Shown one piece after another: positions 1 through 8,535 of a stretch of DNA of 64,000 bases. Numbering within the stretch: the stretch's first letter is position 1; each line of letters opens with the position of its first letter. The stretch comes from JADJSS01 sp046329815. Lineage in GTDB: Bacteria; Bacteroidota; Bacteroidia; Chitinophagales; JADIYW01. The stretch covers positions 310,001 to 374,000 of the forward strand of contig JAXLTY010000002.1 of the NCBI GenBank assembly GCA_046329815.1. The letters are read 5' to 3'. The notes below the pieces were generated by a model, which saw only the letters and a program-made list of their open reading frames with translations, was not told the DNA's origin and searched no databases. The translations under genes were made by a program, and so were the position numbers.

Positions 1-1
1 A

Positions 2-211
2 AGCGACTGGCATTCTGTGCGTCATGAAATCAGTGGTATCATTACAGGTCGCCAGCGACAATTTGCGGTTGTTTTCAAAGGCAATGACAATAAATGTTAT
101 TTAGTTAAAAGTATTTATTTATACCAGGAATTTAACGGACAAACCTATATAAATACGATTGCGAAATATGCTGAAAGCCCGAATGAGATTTTATGCGAGA
201 ATGTGAAATAA
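2..211 (+). CDS. C-terminal end of an unrecognised protein, cut by the window edge
   Basis: The frame is open from base 2 to a TAA at 209-211 and codes for 69 residues, so the start lies upstream of the window. A GTG at 17 could serve as an internal start, but no ribosome binding site supports it and the frame is open before it. The piece holds a GIITGRQRQ stretch followed by alternating hydrophobic and polar residues, which suggests a beta-rich fold. I do not recognise the family and see no membrane segment. The next gene is convergent. Confidence 0.5.
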   Translation, partial: SDWHSVRHEISGIITGRQRQFAVVFKGNDNKCYLVKSIYLYQEFNGQTYINTIAKYAESPNEILCENVK

Positions 212-352
212 CATTAATAACATAAAAGATCCAGCATTATTATCTCATTCTTATCCTTCTAATTTTAGAGTATGTACTTAGTTTTGCTATACATAGTTGA
301 TTAGATTAAACTTATTCAAAAGAAGTAGAATGATAAAAATGAAAAGGAAGTA

Positions 353-2677
353 TTACTTCAGCAACGTAATATTGCCTTTTCGTTTTTCTGTTTTTCCATT
401 GAGAATAAATTCTGCAAAGTAGGCATAAACATCTTGCTGAACCGTTTCATTTTTGTATTTACCATTCCAGCCAATAGATAGATCCGTTGTTTTAAAGACT
501 TCATTACCATAGCGGTTATAGATAATTAAACTACCTGAAAGTTCGCAATTGCTGCGAATTTTAAATTCATCATTGTTGCCATCGCCGTTTGGTGTAAATG
601 CAGTTGGAATAAAGTAAGTACATGTTGTTGCTTCGCAGGACTTGTAAGAGATTTTAATTGTATCCGTTTCGTTAAAACAATTGGCCGTTACGGTTACATG
701 ATAGATGCCGTCTTTAGTAACAATAAAATAGGGAAGTGTAGAACTATCTTGCCAAACATAAATTGCATTAGCTGTGGTGGCATCTAAACGCAAAGTATCG
801 CCTTCGCAAAGCGTGGTGTCATTGCCTAAATGAATAGAAGTTGGTATAGGTGTTACAAATAAAGCTAATGAAATAATAGAATCACAATTGGAGGCATTGA
901 CTAAAGTATCTGCATAAGTACCAGTTGTGGTAATATTTTTTCCATTAAAATTATAAATTCTTCCGTCACAGATAGTATCTGTTATAGTTGTTGAAGAAGG
1001 AGTGCCGATATTATTTACAATGGCATTGGTGGTATAGTTACAACCATTAGCATCTTTTACTATAATGCTGTAATTTCCTGCCGGTAAATTAGAATAATTT
1101 TTATTGATTGAAAAACCGGTGTTATTAAAATTATACTGAAAAGGAGCAATACCACCTGTAACCGCGCCTAAATTAACCGCACCATTATTTTTACCACAGG
1201 TAGCATGAGTAATGTTTTTAGAAAGATTGGTAATAGCGTTGGTACTACTGCTAACAGTAGTTAAAACGGACGAAATACAACCCACACTGTCTTTTACATG
1301 TACTGTATAATTACCGGCTGATACGTTTGTAAATACATTGCTGCTTTGAAAGCCATTACCAATGCTATAAGTATAAGGTGCTTTGCCACCAGTATGCGTA
1401 ATGGTAATGGTGCCACCATAGTTGCAAGTTGCATCTGTTGCTTGAGCAAAAGCAGTATATTGCGCAATAGGTTTACACAAATACATAGGCGCAATAAGAG
1501 GATTTATTTGTGTAAAAACATTACGCGGTGTATTAAATAGATTCATCCAAATAGAGCCGGAACCTGTAGCCCAAAGTGTTCCATCAGATTTTAAAATATA
1601 GGAAAACAACTCGCCTGCCATAATATCATCCACATTCGTTGCGACAAGTACAGGACTGAGTGGATTTTGAGAATTTCCAGTGCCTAATTGTCCCCAAGCA
1701 TTGTAACCCCAAGCATAACAGTTATGATTGGCATCTAACGCTAAAAAATGTAAACCATCATTGCAGCCAGAGATGGCAACTATATTATTTAGTGCATTTA
1801 ATTTTATAGGTACATTTGCAGAATTATTAGTTGCACCATTTCCGATATATGCATTAAGCGGATATCCCCAAGTATATACATCTCCGTTAGCATCAAGTGC
1901 AATCATCGCTCTAGCATTTGCTTTTATATCAATAATATTTGATAAGCCAGAAATTGGTATTGCTATTTTTGCTGTATCAGTTAGAGAACTATCATTACCT
2001 AAACCATAAGAATAATTAACTCCTGTTGCTAAAACTGTACCATTATCTAAAAGAATTATATTATTATAGAATCCATTTGCCACCCTTACCGCTGTATTTA
2101 CACCCAACATTTTTGATGGAATCGTAGTTGGAATAGTGTCGGCAGTGTCATTACCAAATACACCATAAAAGTTGTTACCTACCGACCAAACTGTACCATC
2201 CATTTTAATAAAAGTGCAAACATAAACTCCTGCATCCATAAATTTAACATCCGTTAAAACCTGTTGCGGTGTATTTGTAAAGCCAGATGAATAGCCAAGA
2301 ATACCAGTATTTATAGCATTTCCCCAAACCCATGCGGTATTATCATTTTTAATCGCACCCATAACATAGCCGGTACTGTAATAGCGCACATTGGTCATGC
2401 CTAAAACAGGAACTGGAGTGACACTTCCTGTATATGTTCCGTTACCTAATTGTCCATATTCGTTGGCACCCCAACCGTATAATTGGTTGTTTGCTCCGCA
2501 GCTATCGCCGCAAATGGTATAAGCAGAATAGGAGCCAACCGTGTAATTAGATGGTTTGTACCAAAGCCGTCCGCCAAAGCCATCGCCCACCATACTGTTT
2601 TGTGCAAATATGGTGGAAGTGCTTAAAAGGATAAGAAATAAGAAAGCGCTTTTTGTTGTAGTTTTAAAGGAATTCAC
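353..2677 (-). CDS. Secreted RCC1-like/SprB-repeat protein with gliding-type (T9SS type B) C-terminal domain
   Basis: Predicted cell-surface or secreted protein of 774 residues. A Sec signal peptide occupies about residues 1-25 and ends in IFAQ. Residues of about 35-400 hold RCC1/beta-propeller-like repeats of the YGWGANEYGQLGNG type. Two SprB-like repeats follow (about 410-550; each has an ATC start and a GNYT/GNYS-xxVKD end), then two Ig-like segments common in Bacteroidota adhesins (ICDG..YNFNG and LGNDTTLCEGD). The C-terminus (about 685-774; IPTAFTPNGDGNND, then YNRYGNEVF and GWNGKY) is a CHU_C domain, the type B signal of the type IX secretion system. It probably rides the PorU/PorV machinery encoded later in this window. 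The start is GTG at 2677, because no in-frame ATG precedes the signal peptide. A role in adhesion or gliding is inferred from the domains only. Confidence 0.85.
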   Translation of the reverse strand: MNSFKTTTKSAFLFLILLSTSTIFAQNSMVGDGFGGRLWYKPSNYTVGSYSAYTICGDSCGANNQLYGWGANEYGQLGNGTYTGSVTPVPVLGMTNVRYYSTGYVMGAIKNDNTAWVWGNAINTGILGYSSGFTNTPQQVLTDVKFMDAGVYVCTFIKMDGTVWSVGNNFYGVFGNDTADTIPTTIPSKMLGVNTAVRVANGFYNNIILLDNGTVLATGVNYSYGLGNDSSLTDTAKIAIPISGLSNIIDIKANARAMIALDANGDVYTWGYPLNAYIGNGATNNSANVPIKLNALNNIVAISGCNDGLHFLALDANHNCYAWGYNAWGQLGTGNSQNPLSPVLVATNVDDIMAGELFSYILKSDGTLWATGSGSIWMNLFNTPRNVFTQINPLIAPMYLCKPIAQYTAFAQATDATCNYGGTITITHTGGKAPYTYSIGNGFQSSNVFTNVSAGNYTVHVKDSVGCISSVLTTVSSSTNAITNLSKNITHATCGKNNGAVNLGAVTGGIAPFQYNFNNTGFSINKNYSNLPAGNYSIIVKDANGCNYTTNAIVNNIGTPSSTTITDTICDGRIYNFNGKNITTTGTYADTLVNASNCDSIISLALFVTPIPTSIHLGNDTTLCEGDTLRLDATTANAIYVWQDSSTLPYFIVTKDGIYHVTVTANCFNETDTIKISYKSCEATTCTYFIPTAFTPNGDGNNDEFKIRSNCELSGSLIIYNRYGNEVFKTTDLSIGWNGKYKNETVQQDVYAYFAEFILNGKTEKRKGNITLLK

Positions 2678-2778
2678 ATTAATTTATAAATTTATGAAAA
2701 ATAAAGATAGTAAATTAAATAATAGGAAATTGGTTGTTGCTGAAATATTCTACTTTGTGCACAACAGCCATAGTCCAT

Positions 2779-3093
2779 GTTTCACTGCTTTTTTCGCATT
2801 GTGGGTAAAGTACCTGCAATACAGGTGCTAAAACCCATGATATGGGTTCCGCTTTTCACTGCTTGGGTTTCAGTACCTACGGCATAAAAAGCAGTACCCA
2901 CGCCATGGGTACGGCAACCCATGGCATAAAAAAGTGTACCCACGTCATGGGTACGACAATCTATGGCGCAAAAAGCAGTACCCACGTCATGGGTACGACA
3001 ACCTATGGCACAAAAAGCGGTATCCTCGTCAAGGGTGTTGCTACCCATGACACAAAAACGGACTCTGGTAAAAAAGGTACATATACCGATGGA
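2779..3093. repeat. Tandem array with exact 21-bp period (array A)
   Basis: From 2800 to 3093 the sequence divides into 14 consecutive 21-bp units without insertions or deletions, and a degenerate unit precedes them at about 2779. Two unit types alternate, giving a 42-bp higher-order period: one resembles ATGGGTACGACAACCTATGG plus C, the other begins ATAAAAAGCAGTACCCACG. Across each junction lies an interrupted palindrome, GTACCCA-cgtca-TGGGTAC. Units differ by substitutions only; the central ones are most alike and the edges most decayed. Because 21 is a multiple of three, both strands stay open and read as 7-residue repeats, but there is no plausible start site, so I treat it as non-coding. 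It lies between the EamA gene and the start of the type B surface protein, and fills most of this 430-bp gene-free gap. Confidence 0.85.
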
Positions 3094-3107
3094 AGGATGA
3101 GTTTGTA

Positions 3108-3530
3108 TTATTTCCAGATCAGCACAATCATTCCTGCAACAATCAGTCCGGCGCCGATGAGTAATTTCGGCGTTAATGGTTCTTTTAATAAGAAAAAAGA
3201 TAAAAGAATCGTGATAACAATACTGCTTTTGTCGATGGCGGCGACATAAGAAACATTGCCCATTTTCATGGCTCTGTAGTAAAATATCCAGCTCAATGCA
3301 GTTGTTATTCCTGATAAAACTAAAAATATGATTGTTTTAGTGGTGAGCTGCGAAATGTCTTTTGTTCCTTTTAAAATAATAACATTAATGACTACATACA
3401 CAAAAATAACAGCCGTTCTGATGGCTACACCTAGATCTGAATTAATCTTGCTGATTCCGAATTTTGCCAGTACTGCGGTCAAACCTGCAAAGAATGCGGA
3501 TAAGAGCGCGTATATTAACCAGGTTTCCAT
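3108..3530 (-). CDS. EamA-family half-size membrane transporter
   Basis: Protein of 140 residues with about five hydrophobic helices, the usual size for one EamA repeat unit rather than the roughly 300-residue ten-helix transporters. Recognisable pieces are the N-terminal LLSAFFAGLTAVLAKFGI, the central SWIFYYRAMKMGNVSYVAAIDKSS, and the C-terminal FFLLKEPLTPKLLIGAGLIVAGM, typical of drug/metabolite transporter superfamily helices. Such half-length proteins are thought to act as dimers. The substrate cannot be predicted. It starts at an ATG at 3530, 12 bp after the stop of mgtE, so the two may be cotranscribed. The stop lies 15 bp from the edge of the 21-bp array. Confidence 0.8.
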   Translation of the reverse strand: METWLIYALLSAFFAGLTAVLAKFGISKINSDLGVAIRTAVIFVYVVINVIILKGTKDISQLTTKTIIFLVLSGITTALSWIFYYRAMKMGNVSYVAAIDKSSIVITILLSFFLLKEPLTPKLLIGAGLIVAGMIVLIWK

Positions 3531-3542
3531 GGAGTAATTAAA

Positions 3543-4901
3543 TTACAAAAGCGTTCCGCTTAATAGCAAGGAAGCAACAACAAAATAAATAACCAAACCG
3601 GTAACATCTACTAAAGTTGCAACAAACGGCGCGGAAGAAGTTGCCGGATCGGCGCCTAATTTTTTTAAGATAATTGGTAGCATGGAACCACATAACGTGC
3701 CCCAAAGTACAACGCCAATTAGCGTAATGCCAACTGTAAATGCAATGAATAAATAATGTTCGCCGTAGATGGGTGTGATTGACGACCAAATGACGATGCG
3801 TAAGAAACCAATAATACCTAAAATAGAACCTAAAACCAAGCCGCTTTGAATTTCACGTTTCATCACGCGCCACCAGTCTTCAAAAGTGATTTCGCCAAGT
3901 GCCATTGCACGAATAATCAAGGTTGATGCCTGCGAACCTGAGTTTCCGCCACTGGAAATAATTAATGGAATAAATAATGCAAGTACCACTGCTTTTGAAA
4001 TTTCATCTTCAAAAAAACTCATGGCTGTAGCTGTTAGCATTTCACCTAAAAATAAAATAACCAACCAAGGTGCGCGCTTTCTGATCAGTTGAAAAAATGG
4101 CGTATTCATGTACGGTTCATCGAGCGCTTCCGTACCACCAATTTTCTGAATATCTTCAGTATCTTCTTCACTTTGCACACGTAAAATATCATCGATCGTA
4201 ACGATACCAAGCAAAATGCCTTCATTGTCAATTACCGGCAAAACCGCGCGATTGTTTTTTCTGAAAATCAACGAAGCGCTTTCCTGATCATCAATTACAT
4301 TCAACGCGATATATTTCTTATCCATCAAATCACTGATTTTTGTTTCAGGCGACGCAATGAGTAATTCTTTTAAGTTGATATCGTCTATCAGTTTTTCCTG
4401 TTCATCAATGATATAGATAAAGTTGATGTTTTCAATGGTTCTTCCAAGTTTGCGAATTTTATTGAGTGCATCCTGAACAGACATATTGTCTTTTACTTCT
4501 ATATAATCAGGATTCATTAGCCGACCAACGCTGTCTTCCGGATATCCTAATAACGCAAGCGTTTCGATGCGGTCTTCGTGCGGCAAAAACAAGACTAGTT
4601 TTTTTACCGATTCGCTGGTTAATTCACTGAGCAGAGCGGTTCTGTCATCGAAGTGCATGTTCTGAATCAGCACAGCTACTTTGTTTGACGGCAATGTATG
4701 AATCAGTTTTTTCTGCAGTTTTACATCTAAAAATTTCAGTGTTTTTACAGCGCGGTGCGGTTCAAGATTATCTATTATTTTGTTGCTGTATTCCGGATAA
4801 TCATTAATAAAATCAACTAATTCAGTCGTACTGAAATCCGTGAAGAAAGGTTTCTCGTGTTTCAGTATATCTAAAATTAATGCTTCTTTTGTGATTTCCA
4901 T
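3543..4901 (-). CDS. mgtE: Magnesium transporter MgtE
   Basis: Mg2+ channel/transporter of the inner membrane. The 452-residue product has the standard MgtE order: N-terminal helical domain with repeated LxxL segments (about 1-115), two CBS domains (about 125-245), a connecting helix with MNTPFFQLIRKRAPWL, and five C-terminal transmembrane helices including the conserved GGNSGSQASTLIIRAMALGEI that lines the pore. The open frame extends to 4928, but a TACTTTTG -7 box lies at 4907-4914 on this strand, so transcription probably starts too late for the longer form. The ATG at 4901 also gives the usual family length. Gating by Mg2+ through the N and CBS domains is family knowledge. Confidence 0.95.
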   Translation of the reverse strand: MEITKEALILDILKHEKPFFTDFSTTELVDFINDYPEYSNKIIDNLEPHRAVKTLKFLDVKLQKKLIHTLPSNKVAVLIQNMHFDDRTALLSELTSESVKKLVLFLPHEDRIETLALLGYPEDSVGRLMNPDYIEVKDNMSVQDALNKIRKLGRTIENINFIYIIDEQEKLIDDINLKELLIASPETKISDLMDKKYIALNVIDDQESASLIFRKNNRAVLPVIDNEGILLGIVTIDDILRVQSEEDTEDIQKIGGTEALDEPYMNTPFFQLIRKRAPWLVILFLGEMLTATAMSFFEDEISKAVVLALFIPLIISSGGNSGSQASTLIIRAMALGEITFEDWWRVMKREIQSGLVLGSILGIIGFLRIVIWSSITPIYGEHYLFIAFTVGITLIGVVLWGTLCGSMLPIILKKLGADPATSSAPFVATLVDVTGLVIYFVVASLLLSGTLL

Positions 4902-4906
4902 TCTTA

Positions 4907-4914
4907 CAAAAGTA
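4907..4914 (-). promoter_or_regulatory. Bacteroidota -7 box (TACTTTTG) before mgtE
   Basis: Exact TAnnTTTG match on the minus strand, with its G six bases from the first base of the proposed ATG at 4901. It implies a very short or absent leader and argues for the shorter MgtE start. No clear TTG -33 element is seen at the usual distance, so the call rests on the -7 box alone. Confidence 0.4.
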
Positions 4915-4930
4915 ATGTATTCAGGCAACT

Positions 4931-4969
4931 AAAAAAAAAATCGACTCACATTTATATGAGCCGATTTTT
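4931..4969 (-). terminator. Rho-independent terminator after the DUF3276 gene
   Basis: Inverted repeat AAAAATCGACTCA / TGAGCCGATTTTT with an 8-base loop and one mismatch that becomes a G-T wobble on the minus-strand RNA. On that strand it is followed by a run of ten T. It sits 30 bp after the stop of the DUF3276 gene and before mgtE, separating the two transcripts. Confidence 0.75.
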
Positions 4970-4998
4970 GTATGTCAAATCCATATTATTGATATGGA

Positions 4999-5421
4999 TT
5001 AATCCCATTTTTCCGCATCATCAGAAACTGTATTGGTATTTACAATCGTAGATGGCGTAGTATATTCTTCAGAAGATGTATTTTTTGTTTCTGCTTCTTT
5101 TTTAGGTTGTGGTTGATAATCACTATCTTCATAATCATCATGATTTAGTGCATCAAAATCGAAATCCGGCAGTAAATCGTGCTTGATATGATCTACTGTT
5201 TCCTGCAATGCATTTACGAATTTTACAAAATCTTCTTTGTAAACAAAAATTTTATGTCGCTCGTAAGTGTCATCTTCAAAACGTTTTTTACTTTCAGTAA
5301 TCGTTAAGTAGTAATCATTAGCGCGTGTTGTTCTTACATCAAAGAAATACGTTCTTCTTTTTCCTGCGCGTACTTTTTTAGAATATACGCCGTTTTTGTC
5401 AAAATTTTTGTCGTTCTCCAC
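4999..5421 (-). CDS. DUF3276 (PUR-domain) nucleic-acid-binding protein
   Basis: Protein of 140 residues. Residues of about 10-95 match the DUF3276/PUR-alpha-like domain widespread in Bacteroidota: VYSKKVRAGKRRTYFFDVR, then YYLTITESKKRF, and KIFVYKEDFVKFVNAL. The rest is an acidic, probably disordered tail (DDYEDSDYQPQPKKEAE). PUR-domain relatives bind single-stranded nucleic acid; the cellular role here is unknown. The only start that keeps the whole domain is GTG at 5421. There is no signal peptide. Its own terminator follows at 4931-4969. Confidence 0.85.
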   Translation of the reverse strand: MENDKNFDKNGVYSKKVRAGKRRTYFFDVRTTRANDYYLTITESKKRFEDDTYERHKIFVYKEDFVKFVNALQETVDHIKHDLLPDFDFDALNHDDYEDSDYQPQPKKEAETKNTSSEEYTTPSTIVNTNTVSDDAEKWD

Positions 5422-5532
5422 TTTTTTTCAAATTTTAATTTCACAATTATAGTTCAAAAATGTTTCTCATTTTATTTTTTTAATTAACAGCATTTTTTGT
5501 ACGTGTTAATAACTTGACGATTATTAATTATG

Positions 5533-5595
5533 GTCATTAGTCATTAGTCATTGGTCATTGTATGTTGATATAATGGCTAATGACTACTGGCTACT
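5533..5595. repeat. Heptamer mini-array forming a hairpin at the ABC transporter stop
   Basis: Four exact 7-bp units (GGTCATT, AGTCATT, AGTCATT, GGTCATT) fill 5533-5560. A second, opposite-facing set with the same period runs from about 5574 to 5595, into the last codons of the ABC transporter gene. The two sets can pair over about 14 bp with one mismatch, giving a hairpin just after that gene. It belongs to a group of 7-bp-period arrays scattered in this window. Confidence 0.6.
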
Positions 5596-7372
5596 CGTTC
5601 TGCAATTGATATAAGTCATAATAAATACCATTCTTCTGCAACAATTGCTGGTGATTGCCATGTTCCACTATTTCGCCATTATCTAACACCAAAATCTTAT
5701 TAAAGTTCATAATGCTGAAAATTCGATGTGTAATAAAAATAACCGTTTTGTCGCTAAGTGTAGTATGCAAGTTATCTAAAATGATTTTCTCGGTGTTTGC
5801 GTCAACAGCAGAAAGGCAATCATCCAATATCACCAACTCAGGATTTTTAACTAATGAACGCGCGATAGAAATTCGTTGTTTTTGACCACCGGAAAGCATC
5901 ACACCACGTTCACCGACAATAGTTTCGTATTGCTTTTGCAGACCAATAATATCATTGTGCACATGAGCAACAGTTGCAAACTCAGTAATTGTATCTTCAG
6001 AAAATTGTGCTTCGTTTTTGCTTCCAAAAAGTAAATTGTTTTTTACTGTATCAGAAAATAAAAAAACATCTTGCGGTGTGTAACCGATCTTATCGCGATA
6101 GGCATCTAAATTTATCTGTTGGATATTTTTTTTGTTGATTAAAATTTCGCCTTGTTCAACATCATAAGTACGCAATAATAATTCAGCAAATGTAGATTTT
6201 CCGGAACCGGTTTTACCAACAATCGCCACTTTATCGCCTTTGTTTATAGTGCAGTCAATGTTTTTTAATGCTTCTATTTGTGTGTCTGTATAAGTAAATG
6301 AAACATTCTTAAACTCAATGTTTTCAATACTTTCGATATGTTCTGTCGAATTGTTGTGAATGATTGCATCATCATTTAAGAAACTGTTTAATCTTTTTTG
6401 AGATGCTTCGGCGCGTTGAATCAACGAAACACACCAGCCAAGTGAAGCAACAGGCCAGGTTAGCATATTGATGTAAAAAACAAATTCAGCAATATTTCCT
6501 GCCGTGAAATTTCCTTTTTGAATTTCTTTGCCGCCAATGTAAATTACCATTAAAGTGCTTAAACCAATTAATAGCAACATCAACGGTGCGAAGAAGGATT
6601 CGATCTTTGCTAAACCAATATTTTGTTCTTTGTAAGCATTGCTTGCGTCTTTAAATTCGGTTTGAATTTGCTGGTCAATTGCGAACGACTGAATGATGCG
6701 AACGCCTGAAAACACTTCCTGTGCGCGCGATGTCAGGTTGGAAAGCGCAATAGAAATCTGCTCGCTTCTTACATTAATTAAATCACTGACTTTATAAATT
6801 AAAAACGCTAAGATCGGTAATGGCAATAATACATAAATCGATAAATAGGCATTGATGTAAATCATTGAATAAATTACCATGCTGAATAAGATGATCAAAT
6901 TCATGATATACATAATCGCCGGTCCGATATACATACGCACACGTGAAACATCTTCACTGATGCGGCTCATCAAATCACCGGTATTATTTTTTTTATAGAA
7001 AGAAGTATTCAGTTGCTGATATTTTTGATAGAGTTCATTCTTTTGGTCGTATTCAACTTTGCGCGACATCACGATCAATGTTTGCCGCATAAAAAACATC
7101 AGTAAACCTTTGATTAAAGATGTAATTAAAATAATGGCTGCGAAATAAAGTATAAAGAAAATAAAATGTGATTTGTAATTTGGCTGTAAAGCAAAGCCGT
7201 TCAGTAACTTGTATGTTCTGATGTTTTCTGTAATGATATCTATTGCGTAGCGAATGTAAGTTGGTGTATATAGTCCAAAAAAATTAGAAGATAACACAAA
7301 TAAAAAACCAAGCAATAAAAGCCATTTGTATTTGAGCAAATACTTGTTGACGGCACGCAATTCTTTCATCAT
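5591..7372 (-). CDS. ABC exporter, fused permease and ATPase (MsbA-like subfamily)
   Basis: Inner-membrane half-exporter of 593 residues. The N-terminal 320 residues carry six transmembrane helices of the type 1 exporter fold, with the coupling stretch TGDLMSRISEDVSRVRMYIGP. The ATPase half has Walker A (GKTGSGKST), Q-loop (YTPQDVFLFSDTVKNN), signature (LSGGQKQR), Walker B plus catalytic acid region (LVILDDCLSAVD) and H-loop (FITHR). All ATPase motifs are intact. It should act as a homodimer or with a second half-transporter; lipid, peptide and drug export are all possible. The neighbour nusB is divergent. The last codons overlap a heptamer mini-array. Confidence 0.9.
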   Translation of the reverse strand: MMKELRAVNKYLLKYKWLLLLGFLFVLSSNFFGLYTPTYIRYAIDIITENIRTYKLLNGFALQPNYKSHFIFFILYFAAIILITSLIKGLLMFFMRQTLIVMSRKVEYDQKNELYQKYQQLNTSFYKKNNTGDLMSRISEDVSRVRMYIGPAIMYIMNLIILFSMVIYSMIYINAYLSIYVLLPLPILAFLIYKVSDLINVRSEQISIALSNLTSRAQEVFSGVRIIQSFAIDQQIQTEFKDASNAYKEQNIGLAKIESFFAPLMLLLIGLSTLMVIYIGGKEIQKGNFTAGNIAEFVFYINMLTWPVASLGWCVSLIQRAEASQKRLNSFLNDDAIIHNNSTEHIESIENIEFKNVSFTYTDTQIEALKNIDCTINKGDKVAIVGKTGSGKSTFAELLLRTYDVEQGEILINKKNIQQINLDAYRDKIGYTPQDVFLFSDTVKNNLLFGSKNEAQFSEDTITEFATVAHVHNDIIGLQKQYETIVGERGVMLSGGQKQRISIARSLVKNPELVILDDCLSAVDANTEKIILDNLHTTLSDKTVIFITHRIFSIMNFNKILVLDNGEIVEHGNHQQLLQKNGIYYDLYQLQNE

Positions 7373-7467
7373 GGTAAAATTAAAAATTATGTTTTGATAT
7401 TACGTGATTTCATTGTTTATTAACATCATCTTGAAATTTTACAACCTGTCCTTTACAAATTATATTA

Positions 7468-7475
7468 TATCTTTG
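7468..7475 (+). promoter_or_regulatory. -7 box (TATCTTTG) before nusB
   Basis: Exact TAnnTTTG match 25 bp before the nusB ATG. No TTG is present at the usual -33 distance; the closest lies about 34 bp upstream. Confidence 0.45.
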
Positions 7476-7500
7476 CAACAGCTAAAAAGTTCCTTATAAC

Positions 7501-8448
7501 ATGATTACCAGAAGAAGTGTTCGTATAAAAGCAATGCAATATATATATGCTTATGAAACTGTCCACTCTGCGGAACGTAAACACTTCGAGCAAAATCTGC
7601 AAAAAAGTATCTTCTCTGTAAAAGACCAATATTTATATTTGCTATCGTTCATCAGAGAGATTGCTAACTTCGTAGAAAAAGATGCGCAAATAAAATCTTC
7701 CAAATATTTAAAATCAAAAGACGATAAAAAAGTAAATACTAAATTACTAAGCAATTTTTTAATTCAGTTTTTAAATAATGATGCAGCGTTTTTAAAAGAA
7801 ATCAAAGCGCAGAATACATTGTCATTAATTGATGAAGAAGATATACGAAGATTGTATAAAAAAATGTCAGAGACACAGCAATACAAAGAATATTTAGAGA
7901 ACGGAAAAGAATTTGACATGGATGAAGACCGGAAAATTGTCTTATTCATACTCAATAATATACTGTTTGAAGATGATGTGTTTATTGATCACTCTGACGA
8001 AAACTTTATCAACTGGAATGATGATGCCGAGTTTGTGGTAGAAGCAGTAACTGACATTATACAAAAGAGCAAACACGAATTAAAACTCCATTTGAATCGC
8101 CAGCAGTTGAAAGATAAAATGGCAGAACTTTCTCAATTTGGTATCGAGTTGTTCAATCAAACGGTTGAACACAAGAAAGAAAACTACAAACTTATTGAGC
8201 CGCGTTTAAAAAACTGGGATTCTGACCGTTTGGCTACGGTTGATATTATTCTGATGCGAATGGCATTGAGCGAATTCTTATATTTTCCAAGCATTCCGAT
8301 CAAAGTTACCATTAATGAGTATTTAGACATTGCCAAAGAATATTCAACTCCGAAAAGTAAAGATTTTATTAATGGCGTGCTCGATGCGTTGATGAAAGAC
8401 CTGAAAGATAAAAACTTACTGAATAAAACAGGAAGAGGTTTGCTGTAA
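7501..8448 (+). CDS. nusB: Transcription antitermination protein NusB
   Basis: RNA-binding factor of the NusB/NusE antitermination complex, acting on rRNA operons in the cytoplasm. It has 315 residues, the usual length in Bacteroidota, where a helical N-terminal extension precedes the NusB fold. The start MITRRSVRIKAMQYIYAYE is typical. The NusB domain lies at about 175-305 and contains VEHKKENYKLIEPRLKNWDSDRLATVDIILMRMALSEF and the IPIKVTINEYLDIAKEYSTPKSKDFINGVLDAL signature. It is a single gene behind its own -7 box; the secreted repeat gene follows 87 bp later. Confidence 0.93.
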   Translation: MITRRSVRIKAMQYIYAYETVHSAERKHFEQNLQKSIFSVKDQYLYLLSFIREIANFVEKDAQIKSSKYLKSKDDKKVNTKLLSNFLIQFLNNDAAFLKEIKAQNTLSLIDEEDIRRLYKKMSETQQYKEYLENGKEFDMDEDRKIVLFILNNILFEDDVFIDHSDENFINWNDDAEFVVEAVTDIIQKSKHELKLHLNRQQLKDKMAELSQFGIELFNQTVEHKKENYKLIEPRLKNWDSDRLATVDIILMRMALSEFLYFPSIPIKVTINEYLDIAKEYSTPKSKDFINGVLDALMKDLKDKNLLNKTGRGLL

Positions 8449-8535
8449 ATAGTTCTAAATACCACGAAGTCGGTATATAATCTACATAATTTGGAATGTA
8501 AATTGCATTATCAAAAGAAATTTTAAATTAACAAG

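Noticed and set aside
2800..3093. CRISPR-like array at the 21-bp repeats
   Set aside because: Units are contiguous with no unique spacers, and neither array has cas genes nearby.
2782..3249. Open frames on both strands over array A, reading as 7-residue repeats (for example MGTTTYG)
   Set aside because: The open frames follow from a repeat length divisible by three; the plus frame runs on antisense through the EamA gene, and no start site or known domain supports them.
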